Below are positions 25,602-35,700 of a DNA stretch of 64,000 nucleotides, piece by piece. Made by a program: the position numbers and the translations under genes. The stretch's first letter is position 1. Every line of letters begins with the position of its first letter. Below the pieces are notes generated by a model that was not told the DNA's origin, did not search any database, and saw nothing but the letters and a program-made list of their open reading frames with translations. Source of the DNA: Chitinophagales bacterium (GTDB lineage: Bacteria > Bacteroidota > Bacteroidia > Chitinophagales > Chitinophagaceae); assembly GCA_030832085.1 (NCBI GenBank), contig JAURJU010000092.1, positions 1 through 64,000 of the forward strand, written 5' to 3'.

Positions 25602-26657
25602 TCAGTGGATGATTTTTTCGACTTTTTCTACCACCATCGCTGTGGTGATCTGCTCCATACAAGCATGGTCTCCACGCCAACAAATGCTGTTTCCGAAAAC
25701 TGAGCAGGGCCGGCAAGAAAGGTTAACCTGTACTGCATTCAATGGATCCTGTCTGAATCCATAAAATCCGGCATAAGGGTGTGTCGGCCCCCAGAGTGAA
25801 ACCACGGGAACATTGACGAGGGAAGCCAAGTGCATGTTTGCCGAATCCATGGTGACCATCACCCGCATTTGCTGCATCAGATCAAGCTCCTCGGCCAATG
25901 ATTTGACAGCGGGAAATGGAACTGCATGTGAGAACCTCTTTTCCCAATCCGCAAGCAAAAATCGCTCAGCCCCTTTCCCGCCAAAAAAATACAATTGATA
26001 TGGTTCCCGGTTGAAATGTTCAACAACCTCCCTGAATTTGTCAATGGGATACATTTTGGTATCATGCTTTGCAAATGGTGCAAAGCCTATGTTCACCTTA
26101 CCAGCATTCTCTGGTTTTTGTCCGGAAGCTGCATCCGGTTTGGGAGCATGGTCAGTTTTACCCAAAGGAGGTTGAACCTTCGGTGAATCAATCACAAAAC
26201 CCAGTCGCCTGAAAACATCAGCATATCGTTCTGTTGCATGCGACAAGGGTCTGTAGATCTTGTTCTCCTTCCTGACCAGCGCGTATTTTTCGATTCTTCC
26301 CTTGTTGATCACTTCCGTTTTTCTTTTACCGGCTTCAAAAAGAAACCGCAACACATGGGTACGCAATACTCCATGCAGGTCTGCAACCAAGGAAAAATCA
26401 TGTTTTTTTCTGAGAAAATTGAAGATCCTGAAAATGCCCAGCAATCCGCTGTAATCCCCTTTCAGGTCGAAGCCCTCAAACTCAAGCCGATCGATTCCAC
26501 CAAACAATCCTGCCAGCTGCTTTTCACTGGCCACAACAACAGATACATCTTTGTTGGAGGCAAGAAAGGACTTTAACACTGGTACGGTCAGCGCTACATC
26601 ACCCAATGCAGAAAACCGCATGACCAAAATCTTTTGTCGGACCGGAGAGCTGCTCAT
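25602..26657 (-). CDS. Glycosyltransferase family 9 (LPS heptosyltransferase-like)
   Basis: The 351-residue protein has the GT9 two-domain layout: N-terminal RFSALGDVALTVPVLKSF (about 13-30) and a C-terminal nucleotide-sugar domain with ADLHGVLRTHVLR, DSANMHLASLVNVPVVSLWGPTHPYAGFYGF. GT9 enzymes add heptose or similar sugars to the LPS inner core. It overlaps the DUF4254 gene by four bases (ATGA), indicating translational coupling. Confidence 0.92.
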   Translation of the reverse strand: MSSSPVRQKILVMRFSALGDVALTVPVLKSFLASNKDVSVVVASEKQLAGLFGGIDRLEFEGFDLKGDYSGLLGIFRIFNFLRKKHDFSLVADLHGVLRTHVLRFLFEAGKRKTEVINKGRIEKYALVRKENKIYRPLSHATERYADVFRRLGFVIDSPKVQPPLGKTDHAPKPDAASGQKPENAGKVNIGFAPFAKHDTKMYPIDKFREVVEHFNREPYQLYFFGGKGAERFLLADWEKRFSHAVPFPAVKSLAEELDLMQQMRVMVTMDSANMHLASLVNVPVVSLWGPTHPYAGFYGFRQDPLNAVQVNLSCRPCSVFGNSICWRGDHACMEQITTAMVVEKVEKIIH

Positions 26658-27265
26658 TTTTTATTCAAGTTGTACAAGACAGGATTGAGGGATGGATCAT
26701 TGTACATTTTCATCTGGCGGTAGACTTTCATGATTTTTTTTCCTTCCCTGATCTCACCCAACAGTTCATCAATGGAGTTGGAAAGATCTTCCTGTTGCTC
26801 CAACAATACCTGCAATTTGGCAGTACATTTTAAACGATGTTCTTCAGTGGCATCGTTTCTGTTTGCCTGTTCCTGCATGTGGTATATTTTCAACATGAGG
26901 ATCGAAAGTCGGTCAATTGCCCAGGCAGGACTTTCGGTGTTCATCCTTGCGTTTGGCAAAGCATCAACTGTTGCATATTGAAGGAGAAATTGATCATCAA
27001 TCTGTTCAACCATGTCGGTCCGGACCTGATTGGACCTGTCTATCCTTCGCTTGAGTTCAATGCCCGCGACGGGATCAATCTGCGGATCCCGCACGATATC
27101 CTCCAAATGCCATTGCACGGTATCCACATGGTTCTTTGCGTAAAAAAGATGTTCCAGGGTTCCTGCTGGATAGGGATTGCTGATTTCTGCATCCACGTTG
27201 TTGTGAAGATGGTAATCCGCAACGGCACGGTTAAAGACTTCAATGCAAACAGAACTGATTGTCAT
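26654..27265 (-). CDS. DUF4254 protein
   Basis: The 203-residue protein starts MTISSVCIEVFNRAVADYHL and shows the DUF4254 core: NPYPAGTLEHLFYAKNHVDTVQWHLEDIVRDPQIDP, then ELKRRIDRSNQVRTDMVEQID and DRLSILMLKIYHMQEQ. It is alpha-helical and cytoplasmic. The family is restricted largely to Bacteroidota and is commonly next to GT9 genes, as here with a four-base overlap, suggesting a role in LPS core assembly; the activity is unknown. An upstream in-frame codon at 27313 is less likely as a start. Confidence 0.88.
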   Translation of the reverse strand: MTISSVCIEVFNRAVADYHLHNNVDAEISNPYPAGTLEHLFYAKNHVDTVQWHLEDIVRDPQIDPVAGIELKRRIDRSNQVRTDMVEQIDDQFLLQYATVDALPNARMNTESPAWAIDRLSILMLKIYHMQEQANRNDATEEHRLKCTAKLQVLLEQQEDLSNSIDELLGEIREGKKIMKVYRQMKMYNDPSLNPVLYNLNKK

Positions 27266-27316
27266 GGCACAAAAATAGACAATATGGTGCTGATTGGCAT
27301 CAGGGAACAACAATTC

Positions 27317-28099
27317 CTATCTGGAAACCGATTGGGATTTTGCTTTAAAAAGAAATGTCACGGTCAATGATAGGATAAGACAGCAGGATGGGCCCGCAGT
27401 AAAGGCAATCATCTTTGATCCTGCATGCTGTCCAGAGTAAATGCCCCAAAATGCCCATGCCAACACGAATCCAAATGCAGGTTGTTTCTGCTTACCCACC
27501 ATGAAGATACCCAACAACAATGCCAACAGTATCATCATCATGCTCCAGATCTGGGGAGACAAGGGTTCACCCTGCCACCCAACACCGACGAGCAATGCAG
27601 TAACGTTGGCAATGGTTGCCACAGATATCCAGGCCAGGTAAACCACAAAAACATGAAAGACCCAAAGTCTGTAAAAGAATGGCATCTGGTTTTTCATGGG
27701 CCGTATGGCGAGGTACATGCGCAAAAGCACTACCAAGAAAGCCAGCATGATGGCAAGGGATATGCCCAGGTATAAATAATGCCAGGCAACAATCCATGCT
27801 GCATTCAATATGCAAGTGACCAGAAAATAGGGCCCTGCCTTTTCAATACAGGCTTTGGCAGTACCATTGAATTTTCCAAAAGCTGCAAAAAGGCTGCAGA
27901 AAACGAAGCCAATCAACAAAAGGTAAATGATTCCCCAAATTCCAAAGGTGAAGCCGGCAGGCACAAAATAATTTGGATACAGTGCGGAAATCTGCCCGGT
28001 ATTGTATCCATTGATGGGAAGGATATTGGCCATGGCATTGACACTCAGCACCAGGGCAAGGCCGAGAAGATTCAGTATTGCGTTCAACCTGCCTTTCAT
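27317..28099 (-). CDS. TspO/MBR-related multi-spanning membrane protein
   Basis: A 260-residue protein with about seven or eight hydrophobic segments. The motif PAGFTFGIWGIIYLLL (about 47-62) and AWHYLYLGISLAIML recall the tryptophan-rich sensory protein (TspO) family, but the protein is roughly 100 residues longer than classical TspO and has extra helices. Bacteroidota homologues are annotated as tryptophan-rich sensory proteins without a known ligand. It is the first gene of a minus-strand run reaching 22083. A short inverted repeat (GTTCAATCGAAC) lies upstream around 28135. Confidence 0.65.
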   Translation of the reverse strand: MKGRLNAILNLLGLALVLSVNAMANILPINGYNTGQISALYPNYFVPAGFTFGIWGIIYLLLIGFVFCSLFAAFGKFNGTAKACIEKAGPYFLVTCILNAAWIVAWHYLYLGISLAIMLAFLVVLLRMYLAIRPMKNQMPFFYRLWVFHVFVVYLAWISVATIANVTALLVGVGWQGEPLSPQIWSMMMILLALLLGIFMVGKQKQPAFGFVLAWAFWGIYSGQHAGSKMIAFTAGPSCCLILSLTVTFLFKAKSQSVSR

Positions 28100-28236
28100 T
28101 TGGTGGAATTTAAAGGCAATTTAAACTGAAAACCGTTCAATCGAACAAGGTGCTTGGGTGATTTTGATTTCCATAGCCCTGGTAATTTTATAGGTGCAGT
28201 TGTTATATTTATCTTAGAACATTTCGCCGGGTACCA

Positions 28237-28665
28237 TCAGTCATGCCCTTGGCCATACAGTGATGATACCCTTTTGATTTTTTCATGACATTCATGTACC
28301 CAAAGAGATACAAATTGAAAAGATTCAACAAAGACCAATAATGCTTGAGCATCATCAGCGATTCGCACAATACGGTCAAGGAATGATGATTTCGCTACCA
28401 TACCATTCCTTTCTGCGTGAAGAAATGTCAACTCATCCTCCATGATGGTATTGAGAAGACTCCTTATCTGTACATTGATTTGTTTCAAATGAATGGTAAA
28501 TGCAGCATCCGGATGTTCCTTCTTTGCCTTCATTTTTCCCATCAGGAACAGCTCTGCTTTGAGCAGAAAAAGCACCACTACCCTTATGTCACGGTTAGAA
28601 AAACAGTGTGTTTTTTCGGCTGTATTTTTCATAAGTCCATTTTTTGCAACCTGTTTCAGTTTCAC
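28237..28665 (-). CDS. Hypothetical protein divergent from XRE regulator
   Basis: A 142-residue frame opening with GTG at 28665; an internal ATG at 28632 is an alternative. The sequence is alpha-helical in character, with alternating charged and hydrophobic residues (IHLKQINVQIRSLLNTIMEDELTFLHAERNGM; FLDRIVRIADDAQALLVFVESF), which resembles a helical bundle. No signal peptide or membrane segment. I do not recognise the family. It is divergent from an XRE-type regulator and may be its target. Confidence 0.5.
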   Translation of the reverse strand: MKLKQVAKNGLMKNTAEKTHCFSNRDIRVVVLFLLKAELFLMGKMKAKKEHPDAAFTIHLKQINVQIRSLLNTIMEDELTFLHAERNGMVAKSSFLDRIVRIADDAQALLVFVESFQFVSLWVHECHEKIKRVSSLYGQGHD

Positions 28666-28746
28666 ATGTACATCTATAAATCAACACTCAGTAAAGGTAT
28701 TGTCTTTATGACATTTTACTCTCTTTTTGACAATCAAATTATAAGT

Positions 28747-28758
28747 CAATTGCAATTG
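28747..28758. promoter_or_regulatory. CAATTG tandem palindrome at the XRE gene start
   Basis: CAATTGCAATTG consists of two adjacent six-base palindromes and overlaps the first base of the GTG start of the helix-turn-helix gene. A symmetric site in this place would suit autorepression, but the sequence is short and AT-rich, so chance is possible. Confidence 0.3.
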
Positions 28759-29129
28759 TGAAAAATAAAAACAACCACCTGGGGCAAAAAATAAAACGAT
28801 TAAGGGCGTTCAAGGGCATGACCCAGGAAGATCTGGCAACAGCCTTGGGAAAAACAAGGTCGCTGGTATCTTATTTTGAACGCACTGGCAACATCAACAA
28901 CTATACACTTCAAGAGATTACTTCCATACTAGGGGCCAATCCTGAAGAAATCGAGTTGGAAGAAAATGAAGCATCCTACAATTCACATCCAAACAACAAT
29001 GGCAACAATTCCGACTACAACGGCATAGCGCAAAAATTAATTGATCAGCAGAAAACAGAAATCCTTTTTCTCAAGGAAACCATTAACTACCAGTGGCAAT
29101 TGTTGAGTGAATTGTCTAAAAGAAAATAA
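28758..29129 (+). CDS. XRE-family helix-turn-helix regulator
   Basis: The 123-residue protein starts at GTG. Residues 8-62 form a Cro/C1-type helix-turn-helix domain (LGQKIKRLRAFKGMTQEDLATALGKTRSLVSYFERTGNINNYTLQEITSIL). A low-complexity Asn/Ser linker (about 74-90) leads to a C-terminal helix likely to form a coiled coil (LIDQQKTEILFLKETINYQWQLLSEL). This HTH-linker-coil layout is common in Bacteroidota regulators that dimerise through the C-terminus. Target genes unknown; the divergent 28237-28665 gene is a candidate. Confidence 0.85.
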   Translation: MKNKNNHLGQKIKRLRAFKGMTQEDLATALGKTRSLVSYFERTGNINNYTLQEITSILGANPEEIELEENEASYNSHPNNNGNNSDYNGIAQKLIDQQKTEILFLKETINYQWQLLSELSKRK

Positions 29130-29181
29130 TATTAACTTTTCGACAACAGAACACAAATAAAAAAGAGATAGGTAAAATTGC

Positions 29182-30291
29182 CTAATCAACACACCTGAAG
29201 CCGGTATGTTCCAACCCTGTATCGGTTGCAGTTTTCATTCTTGATGTTACCCTGTAACCTTTGCAATAGGATGCATTGCACAAAAAAGAGCCTCCCCTCA
29301 CAACCTTTTTTTGAACCGTGGGCTCCTGCGGGTCATAGCTGTCTGCCGGGCCCTTGGGATCGATGGAAACCTGACCGCTCATTTTTGCATAATAGTCTTC
29401 CCTGAACCAGTCTGAGCACCACTCCCAAACATTTCCTGCCATATCATAGAGTCCAAAAGGGTTTGCGGGAAAAGTCCTTACAGGTGATGAGGAAGGGAAT
29501 TTGTCCCAGTTGGTATTGTTGCTGGGAAAGGTTCCCTGCCAGGTATTGGCCTTGGGCTTGCCTTGTTCAACGTCCTCGTTGCCCCAGGGATATTTGTCGT
29601 TTCTTCCACCCCTTGCGGCATACTCCCATTCTGCTTCAGTGGGCAAGCGTTTTCCTGCCCATTTGCAATATGCCATGGCATCGTCCCATGAAACATGCAC
29701 AACAGGATAATTTTCTTTGCCCTTGATGTTGCTGCCCACTCCTTTGGGATGTTTCCAATTGGCGCCTTTTTTCCAATCCCACCATTGGCTGGGGTCTCCC
29801 AATCCTGTGCCTGGGGCTTGTTTTTGGAATACCAGTGATGCTGCAACCAAAACGCTATCTGGTGGCTTGGGTGTTCCAGCAGGGACTTGCTTTTTTATTT
29901 CTTCCCAGTCTGGCGCAATCTCTGCAGTGGTCACATAGCCTGTGGCATCCACAAATTTTTTGAACTGGGCATTGGTCACCTCGGTAGCATCCATCCAGAA
30001 GCCACTGATTTTTACCCTGTGTTGCGGATATTCATCTTCCCTTCCCTCATCATCACTGGCCCCCATCATAAATTCACCGCCAGCTATCCAAACCATGCCT
30101 TCATGGGATGCACTGTCAGCAGCGCTTGAGAAGGAAGTATCAGATGCCGCAACAGCAAAGCGTGAGGGCAGCTTGGATGAGCAATGCAGGAGACTGTCTT
30201 CAACAGATGCATATTTTTTTGGGGTGGTCGCTTGATTGCAGGAAATCAGCAACATGGCAGCAGAGGCAACTATGAATGGTAAACTTTTCAT
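29182..30291 (-). CDS. Exported formylglycine-generating enzyme-like lipoprotein
   Basis: The 369-residue protein begins with a lipoprotein signal (MKSLPFIVASAAMLLISC; Cys18) and then an FGE-sulfatase (SUMF1) domain, about residues 60-368: GMVWIAGGEFMMGASDDEG, EVTNAQFKKFVDATGY, VVHVSWDDAMAYCKWAGKRLPTEAEWEYAARGG, DMAGNVWEWCSDW. The C-terminal segment GGSFLCNASYCKGYR keeps the two cysteines (about 338 and 343) at the spacing used for copper/O2 catalysis in genuine FGE, unlike gliding-motility homologues such as GldK. No sulfatase gene is nearby, so its substrate is unknown. Start set by the lipobox; upstream ATG at 30381 would lie in the next gene. Confidence 0.85.
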   Translation of the reverse strand: MKSLPFIVASAAMLLISCNQATTPKKYASVEDSLLHCSSKLPSRFAVAASDTSFSSAADSASHEGMVWIAGGEFMMGASDDEGREDEYPQHRVKISGFWMDATEVTNAQFKKFVDATGYVTTAEIAPDWEEIKKQVPAGTPKPPDSVLVAASLVFQKQAPGTGLGDPSQWWDWKKGANWKHPKGVGSNIKGKENYPVVHVSWDDAMAYCKWAGKRLPTEAEWEYAARGGRNDKYPWGNEDVEQGKPKANTWQGTFPSNNTNWDKFPSSSPVRTFPANPFGLYDMAGNVWEWCSDWFREDYYAKMSGQVSIDPKGPADSYDPQEPTVQKKVVRGGSFLCNASYCKGYRVTSRMKTATDTGLEHTGFRCVD

Positions 30292-30349
30292 TGGATGGAT
30301 TGAAGAGCTAAATTTACCCTTTTTAAAGTGGTTGGGATAGTATTTCTCG

Positions 30350-32650
30350 TTAAAAAAATGGGCGGTCTTTGGTGTTGCCATTCTTGAGGTATATCCTGTT
30401 CAGCCCCCATTTGAAATCCCCCTCCTTGAAGTGAACAAGCAAATCCTTTGCTGTACTCATGTTCTTTCTTTTCAAAGTGATGGTCTCCCCGGTCTTCGTA
30501 TCAAAAGCATAGTTGACATGCCCGTTGGATTTTTTTGCAACAGGAACAACTATCCCCCTTTTGTCTGACACAACATCAAAATCAAAGGAAGAAATCATGT
30601 CTAAGCTGCAGCGGTTTCCTGCAAGACTCTTCACCTGCACCTGCTGAAGGACGCCGTCGTACATGACAGCACTCACCCTGAAGGCCCCCTCAGCACCCAG
30701 GTCCTTGAACGACATCTCACGCCATACGGCAGGAATGGCAGGAAGGATGCTGATCTTTCCATCATCGCTTTGCAACATCATCTCCAGCAGGCTGGTGGCA
30801 AAGGCCATGGGTGTCTCAAAACATGGGCCTGACTCTGCATAGAGCCCACCCGGTTCTGCATGCCGGTTCAGAAAATCATTGAGGTATTTGATTGACTTGT
30901 CACCCTCTCCCAACAGGGAATACATGGCAGAAGCCCCGGTATATGAATAGCCTGCCAATGCCGATGGCATAGAATGCCAATGGTTGACGGAGCGGATGGT
31001 GATCTCGCGGTGGGCAGGGTTTTTCATGTCCAACAAGCGGTAGGGATAAATGGCCAGCAAATGGGAATAATGGCGGTGAGAGGAGGTCAGGTCAACATTG
31101 CGTCCAATCATAAATCCTTTTTCACTGGTATGCAGTGGTGTAAGGCGCTGCAGCACCTCGCTCCACCTTGACTTATCAGGATCATTGAGTTGCAGCAGCT
31201 GATCAACATGCAGCAACGTTTGCAATCCCCATATAAGACCAGACAATGTATAGTGTGCATCTTCTGCATCTGCATACTCGGGTGAATGTGATTTGACAAG
31301 ATGGTAGACGCCGTTTTCATCCTTGTACAGCAAATGCATCAGGTAGTTGACGGCACGTTTCAACAACGGATAGATGTTGGCTTTCAGTTCATCCTTGTCT
31401 CCACTGTACTGGTAATAGCGGTAATAATACAACATGGTCCAAACCAGGTCACCTGGCTCAAACTGTCCTTTTCTGAGGTCATGTTGGTTCAAAGGAGCTA
31501 CCATGTCAAAGCTTGAAATTCTACCCAATGCGGATGCATCATTTCTCCACTGCTCAGGAACGTTGTTGATCAGGTGCTGCCTGTTCTTGTTCAACAATTC
31601 AAACAATGGTTTTGTGAGGTCGAGGTGATTGGATGCAAACAAGGGGGAATAGGTAAGTTGTTGGTTGAGGTTCCACCAGATGCCTGGCCATGGTGTTTTG
31701 GAAGTAAACCAAGGACCCATGAGATCAATGATGGGCCTGTCTTCCCGCGTAGCGGATCCCAGCTTGTACAACTGAAGCCAATAATAGGTTTCCACCCTTT
31801 TATCAGGGATGGAAATGAAGCTTTTCCTGAAATAGGCGTTCCACCAATTGCGGTGTTTGGCCATCACAAGATCGAAAGCTTTTGACTGAAACCGCTTGAT
31901 GGCTGCGATTGCCTCGGGCCTGGACTTTCCTTTTTCAGTAGGACTGTATCCTACGGCAACATCAATGACATGTTTTTCCTTGAAGGCTGCATGTTTCCAG
32001 ACGGTTGCATATTCTCCCTGTGCAAGCAAGGGCTGGTAGCAAATGCCATAACCAGCAGAATCCTTCATTTCAAAGTCCGGATTGTTTTTGTAATTGTATG
32101 GCTTGGGGTCAACACGTCCAAAACTGATGCGGGGGCTGATGCTTTGCTCTGCAACCCATTCGCAAAAAATCTTTTCACCACCGTGTTCGGAAGCCTCAAT
32201 ATGGATAATGTCCTCTCCGGATGGCACAAGAAAAAAAAGTTCCACCCTGCCTTTGGTGGTTCTAATCGAGCCTTTTGCAACTGCATTGTAAATGTCAAGG
32301 TCGATATCAGCATCCAGAATTTTCCCTTCTGTTCTGATGACCATTTTGCCAATGGGCAATCTTGGGCGTGAAACCAGTTGTTGGGTGAACATGCTGTCTG
32401 GATAATGGGGCCGTTGGTCAGTAACATCAGAACGACCAACATCAAACCGGATGGCCTTCTCGCCCTCCCTGTAAGCATTGACTCCAAGCCTGCCATTGCC
32501 TGCAATGATGCCATCGTAATAGTCAGTACCCATGCTGTCCCAGTGCATGCGGGTATTTTTCATGTAGGTGTTCCATTCAGTGGTATCGATGGGTTGTGCA
32601 TCTGTTGCGATGGACATCAACAATATGGAAAGGGAGAGCAAAAATTTCAT
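30350..32650 (-). CDS. Exported GH95-like glycoside hydrolase
   Basis: The 766-residue protein has a signal peptide (MKFLLSLSILLMSIATDAQ), an N-terminal beta-sandwich (about 40-270; IIAGNGRLGVNAYREGEKAIRFD) and an (alpha/alpha)6-barrel domain (about 290-660). Landmarks of the GH95 clan include PWPGIWWNLNQQLTYSP with the paired Asn, SHSPEYADAED with the likely acid Glu, and SSHRHYSHLLAIYP. GH95 enzymes remove alpha-1,2-fucose or alpha-galactose by inversion. The sequence is divergent, so the linkage is uncertain. A GH29 fucosidase lies 3.6 kb away on the other strand. Confidence 0.8.
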   Translation of the reverse strand: MKFLLSLSILLMSIATDAQPIDTTEWNTYMKNTRMHWDSMGTDYYDGIIAGNGRLGVNAYREGEKAIRFDVGRSDVTDQRPHYPDSMFTQQLVSRPRLPIGKMVIRTEGKILDADIDLDIYNAVAKGSIRTTKGRVELFFLVPSGEDIIHIEASEHGGEKIFCEWVAEQSISPRISFGRVDPKPYNYKNNPDFEMKDSAGYGICYQPLLAQGEYATVWKHAAFKEKHVIDVAVGYSPTEKGKSRPEAIAAIKRFQSKAFDLVMAKHRNWWNAYFRKSFISIPDKRVETYYWLQLYKLGSATREDRPIIDLMGPWFTSKTPWPGIWWNLNQQLTYSPLFASNHLDLTKPLFELLNKNRQHLINNVPEQWRNDASALGRISSFDMVAPLNQHDLRKGQFEPGDLVWTMLYYYRYYQYSGDKDELKANIYPLLKRAVNYLMHLLYKDENGVYHLVKSHSPEYADAEDAHYTLSGLIWGLQTLLHVDQLLQLNDPDKSRWSEVLQRLTPLHTSEKGFMIGRNVDLTSSHRHYSHLLAIYPYRLLDMKNPAHREITIRSVNHWHSMPSALAGYSYTGASAMYSLLGEGDKSIKYLNDFLNRHAEPGGLYAESGPCFETPMAFATSLLEMMLQSDDGKISILPAIPAVWREMSFKDLGAEGAFRVSAVMYDGVLQQVQVKSLAGNRCSLDMISSFDFDVVSDKRGIVVPVAKKSNGHVNYAFDTKTGETITLKRKNMSTAKDLLVHFKEGDFKWGLNRIYLKNGNTKDRPFF

Positions 32651-32753
32651 GACACCAAGTTATAAAAAATCAACGAGGGAAAGCATTGCTGCCATCCCTC
32701 GTTGTCAACCTTCCTTTCACTGCTTTCAAAGCCCTATGGAAAGCAAATCATTT

Positions 32754-35700
32754 TTATTCTTTGACGGTTGTGGTGATTGTCGGTGCGGCTTTTTCCCACT
32801 CGCTTCTGTTGAGCTTTTTCTCAACAGGCGCTATCTCATCTCCATTCTCACCATTGTACAGGCGTCCGTTTTTCATTACGAATTTGATGGTATTGGTGTT
32901 GCGGATATTGTCCAATGGGTTCTTGTCGAGGATGATCATGTCGGCAAGCTTACCTGCCTCAATGCTGCCCAGGTCTTTGTCAAGGCCCAGGGCCTCAGCC
33001 CCCTGAATGGTGGACACTTTCAGTGCATCAATATTTCTCATGCCGCCACTTTGCATGGCCCATACTTCCCAATGTAATCCAAGGCCCTGCAATTGGCCAT
33101 GGGAGCCGATGCCGGCAATCCCACCCTTTTCAACAATCGACTTCATGCTTTGGGCATGTTTTTGGAAAACATGTTCCTCTGGCAGGAACCAGGTAGCGCG
33201 GCGTCTTGATTTGGCAGCAAGCTCTTCGTAAGGTGTGAAGAATTGCAATTTCTTGTTGCTGTAGGGATTGTCATTTTCGTAATAATAATTCTCTGCCCAC
33301 GGTCCGCCATAAGACACCAGCAGTGTGGGTGTAACCGCCATCTTTGCATCAGCGATAACCTTGGTCACATCCTTGTACAAAGGAAAGATCGGAATGGAAT
33401 GCTCATGGCCTGGATAGCCATCCAAGAGGTTGGTCATGTTCAGTTTGAAATCCAATCCACCTTCTGTAGTGGGCATGAGCTTTTGGTTCTTGGAGGCATT
33501 GATGATCCATTGCCTTGTCTGACGGTTGCCAGTGAGGTACATCTTGATGTACTGTGTATTGTAATACTTGCTGTACTGTTTGAGAATGCTTTCTGCCTGG
33601 GCAGAATCCTTGATGTTGTAAGCCCAATAACCCACGCCAGGACCTGTTGAGTATACACGGGGCCCCACCATCTGACCAGCTTCCACCATGTCGGCATAGG
33701 TCAACACGTCCGTGGTGGCTGTTTGCGGATCACGGGTGGTGGTAACGCCATAGGCCAGGTTGGCAGCATAGATCCAGACCTGGTTCTTGTGGATTCCCCA
33801 GCTGGGCCACATGTGTGAGTGAACATCCACAAAACCTGGAATCACTGTTTTTCCTGCAACATCAAACACTTTAGCGCCCTTTGGGGCTGGAATATTTTTG
33901 GCCACAGATTTGATGCGGTTGTTCACGATCAAAACATCCCCTTTGGCAATCACCTCATCGCCTTTCATGGTGATGATGCGGGCACCTTTGAGCAGGATGG
34001 TTGAAGATGGATTGTCTTTTGCATAGTAGACCTTGACCCATGTTTCTTCAGGTGTATATTTTGGATCTTCTTTTTTCGCAGTAGACTTCTTTGATGTGTC
34101 TGCAGCTGATTTCCTGGCCGTGTCGGTGAGGGCCTTGAGGTCCGCCAATTTCCTGACAGCTTTCAGGCTGTCGTCCAAGTTATCGGACTGGATGAGGTCA
34201 TACACAAAATGTGCTGCGCCGAGGCTGTAATGAATTTTTGTACCATCAGCAGACCAGGCAGGAAACTCACCGCCAATTTCTGTAAGTTTCTTGCTGGGAA
34301 ACTCAGCAGTGCTGGCATCTGCAACAGAAATGGAAATCATTTTTCCTGTTGATGGGATCGTGACAGCATAGATGTTGTTGTTGACCTTGGCAATCGCCTT
34401 TTCCCCTTTGGGAGAAAGCCATATTTCACTGGCAGGGGTTGCAGGATTGTTTTCCCTTGCATCATCCGTGGTCAATTTTTCCGGCACAATGCAGGGGTCG
34501 GCCAAGGGCTTTCCCTTGTGCATGGCAATCGAACCATAGGTGGTGATGCCACTGATCCTGGCATGTGTTTTTTGATCGGTGCCATCCCATTTGATAGAGA
34601 TCAGGCTGCCGGCGGCATTCATGTAAATGCGGTCGTCGTTGATCGAGAAATGCGGATTATAGCGTCCATTGGCCTTGTCAATCACATTTTCTTGTCCACC
34701 CGTTGCATTCATCCAACACAGCAGGTCTTCTGCATCATCATACCCCGGATCAAAGGCGTCCCTGAATTTTTGGTTCGGGGCATGCACATATACGATCCTG
34801 TCACCTGACAAATTATAGCGCGGCGAAGCATAGAGTCCTGGGACGGTTGTCAGTGTTTTTGCATTTGCCCCATTCACACCAACCGAAACGATATGACCAC
34901 CATTGGCTGCCCAGGTGCTGAAAACAATTGTTTTACCATCGGGGCTCCATGAAGGCTGGGCCTCCGTAAATTCATTGGCAGTAAGCCGCCTGGGGGTTCC
35001 ATTGGGATAGTCCATGAGATATAGCCTATTCAAAACTGTAAAGGCCAATTGTTTGCCATCAGGAGAAGGAACAGCATCGCGGATCTGGCTGGCCATGGCA
35101 GCGGTTGTATCCTTGATAGGATACTTGAAAAGCACCTCAGGTCCTAGTTCCAGCTTGCCATCCACTTCATAAGGAATTTCGGTATAGCTGCCATTGCTGA
35201 TGTCAATCTTGTTGATCTTGCCACCAAACGAAGCCAGTAGGTGCTTGTTGTCTGGCGTAAAAGCCATGGCAGGCAATACCCCGGAGACAGCGATGGATTC
35301 CTGGTCGTCTCTTTGCACTGGATAGGCCAGCCAACGCTCATCGCCGGACTTCAAGTCACGGATCACCAACCCGGTTTTGTCTTCAAACCTTGTTCCATAG
35401 ACCAACCATTTGCCATCGCCGGAAAGCACCGGGGTGAAGGCAGATCCATAGCGTGATGTCAGCTTGGTGGTTCTTGCATTGCTGCGGTCATAGACACCAA
35501 TTTCATATTGAGGAAGTTGGGCATTGTAGTTCCATGAACCCGTGCGGAATGAATAGTAGATCAATTTTCCATCGTGGCTGATGGCGGGATCAATGGTCTT
35601 CAATGTTGCCGGTTCATCTATGAGTTGCGTCCCTGATCCGCCATCCTTGTGGATCATGTAGAGCTTGTTGACCCTTCTTCCCTTGGAGTAAACAATGTAT

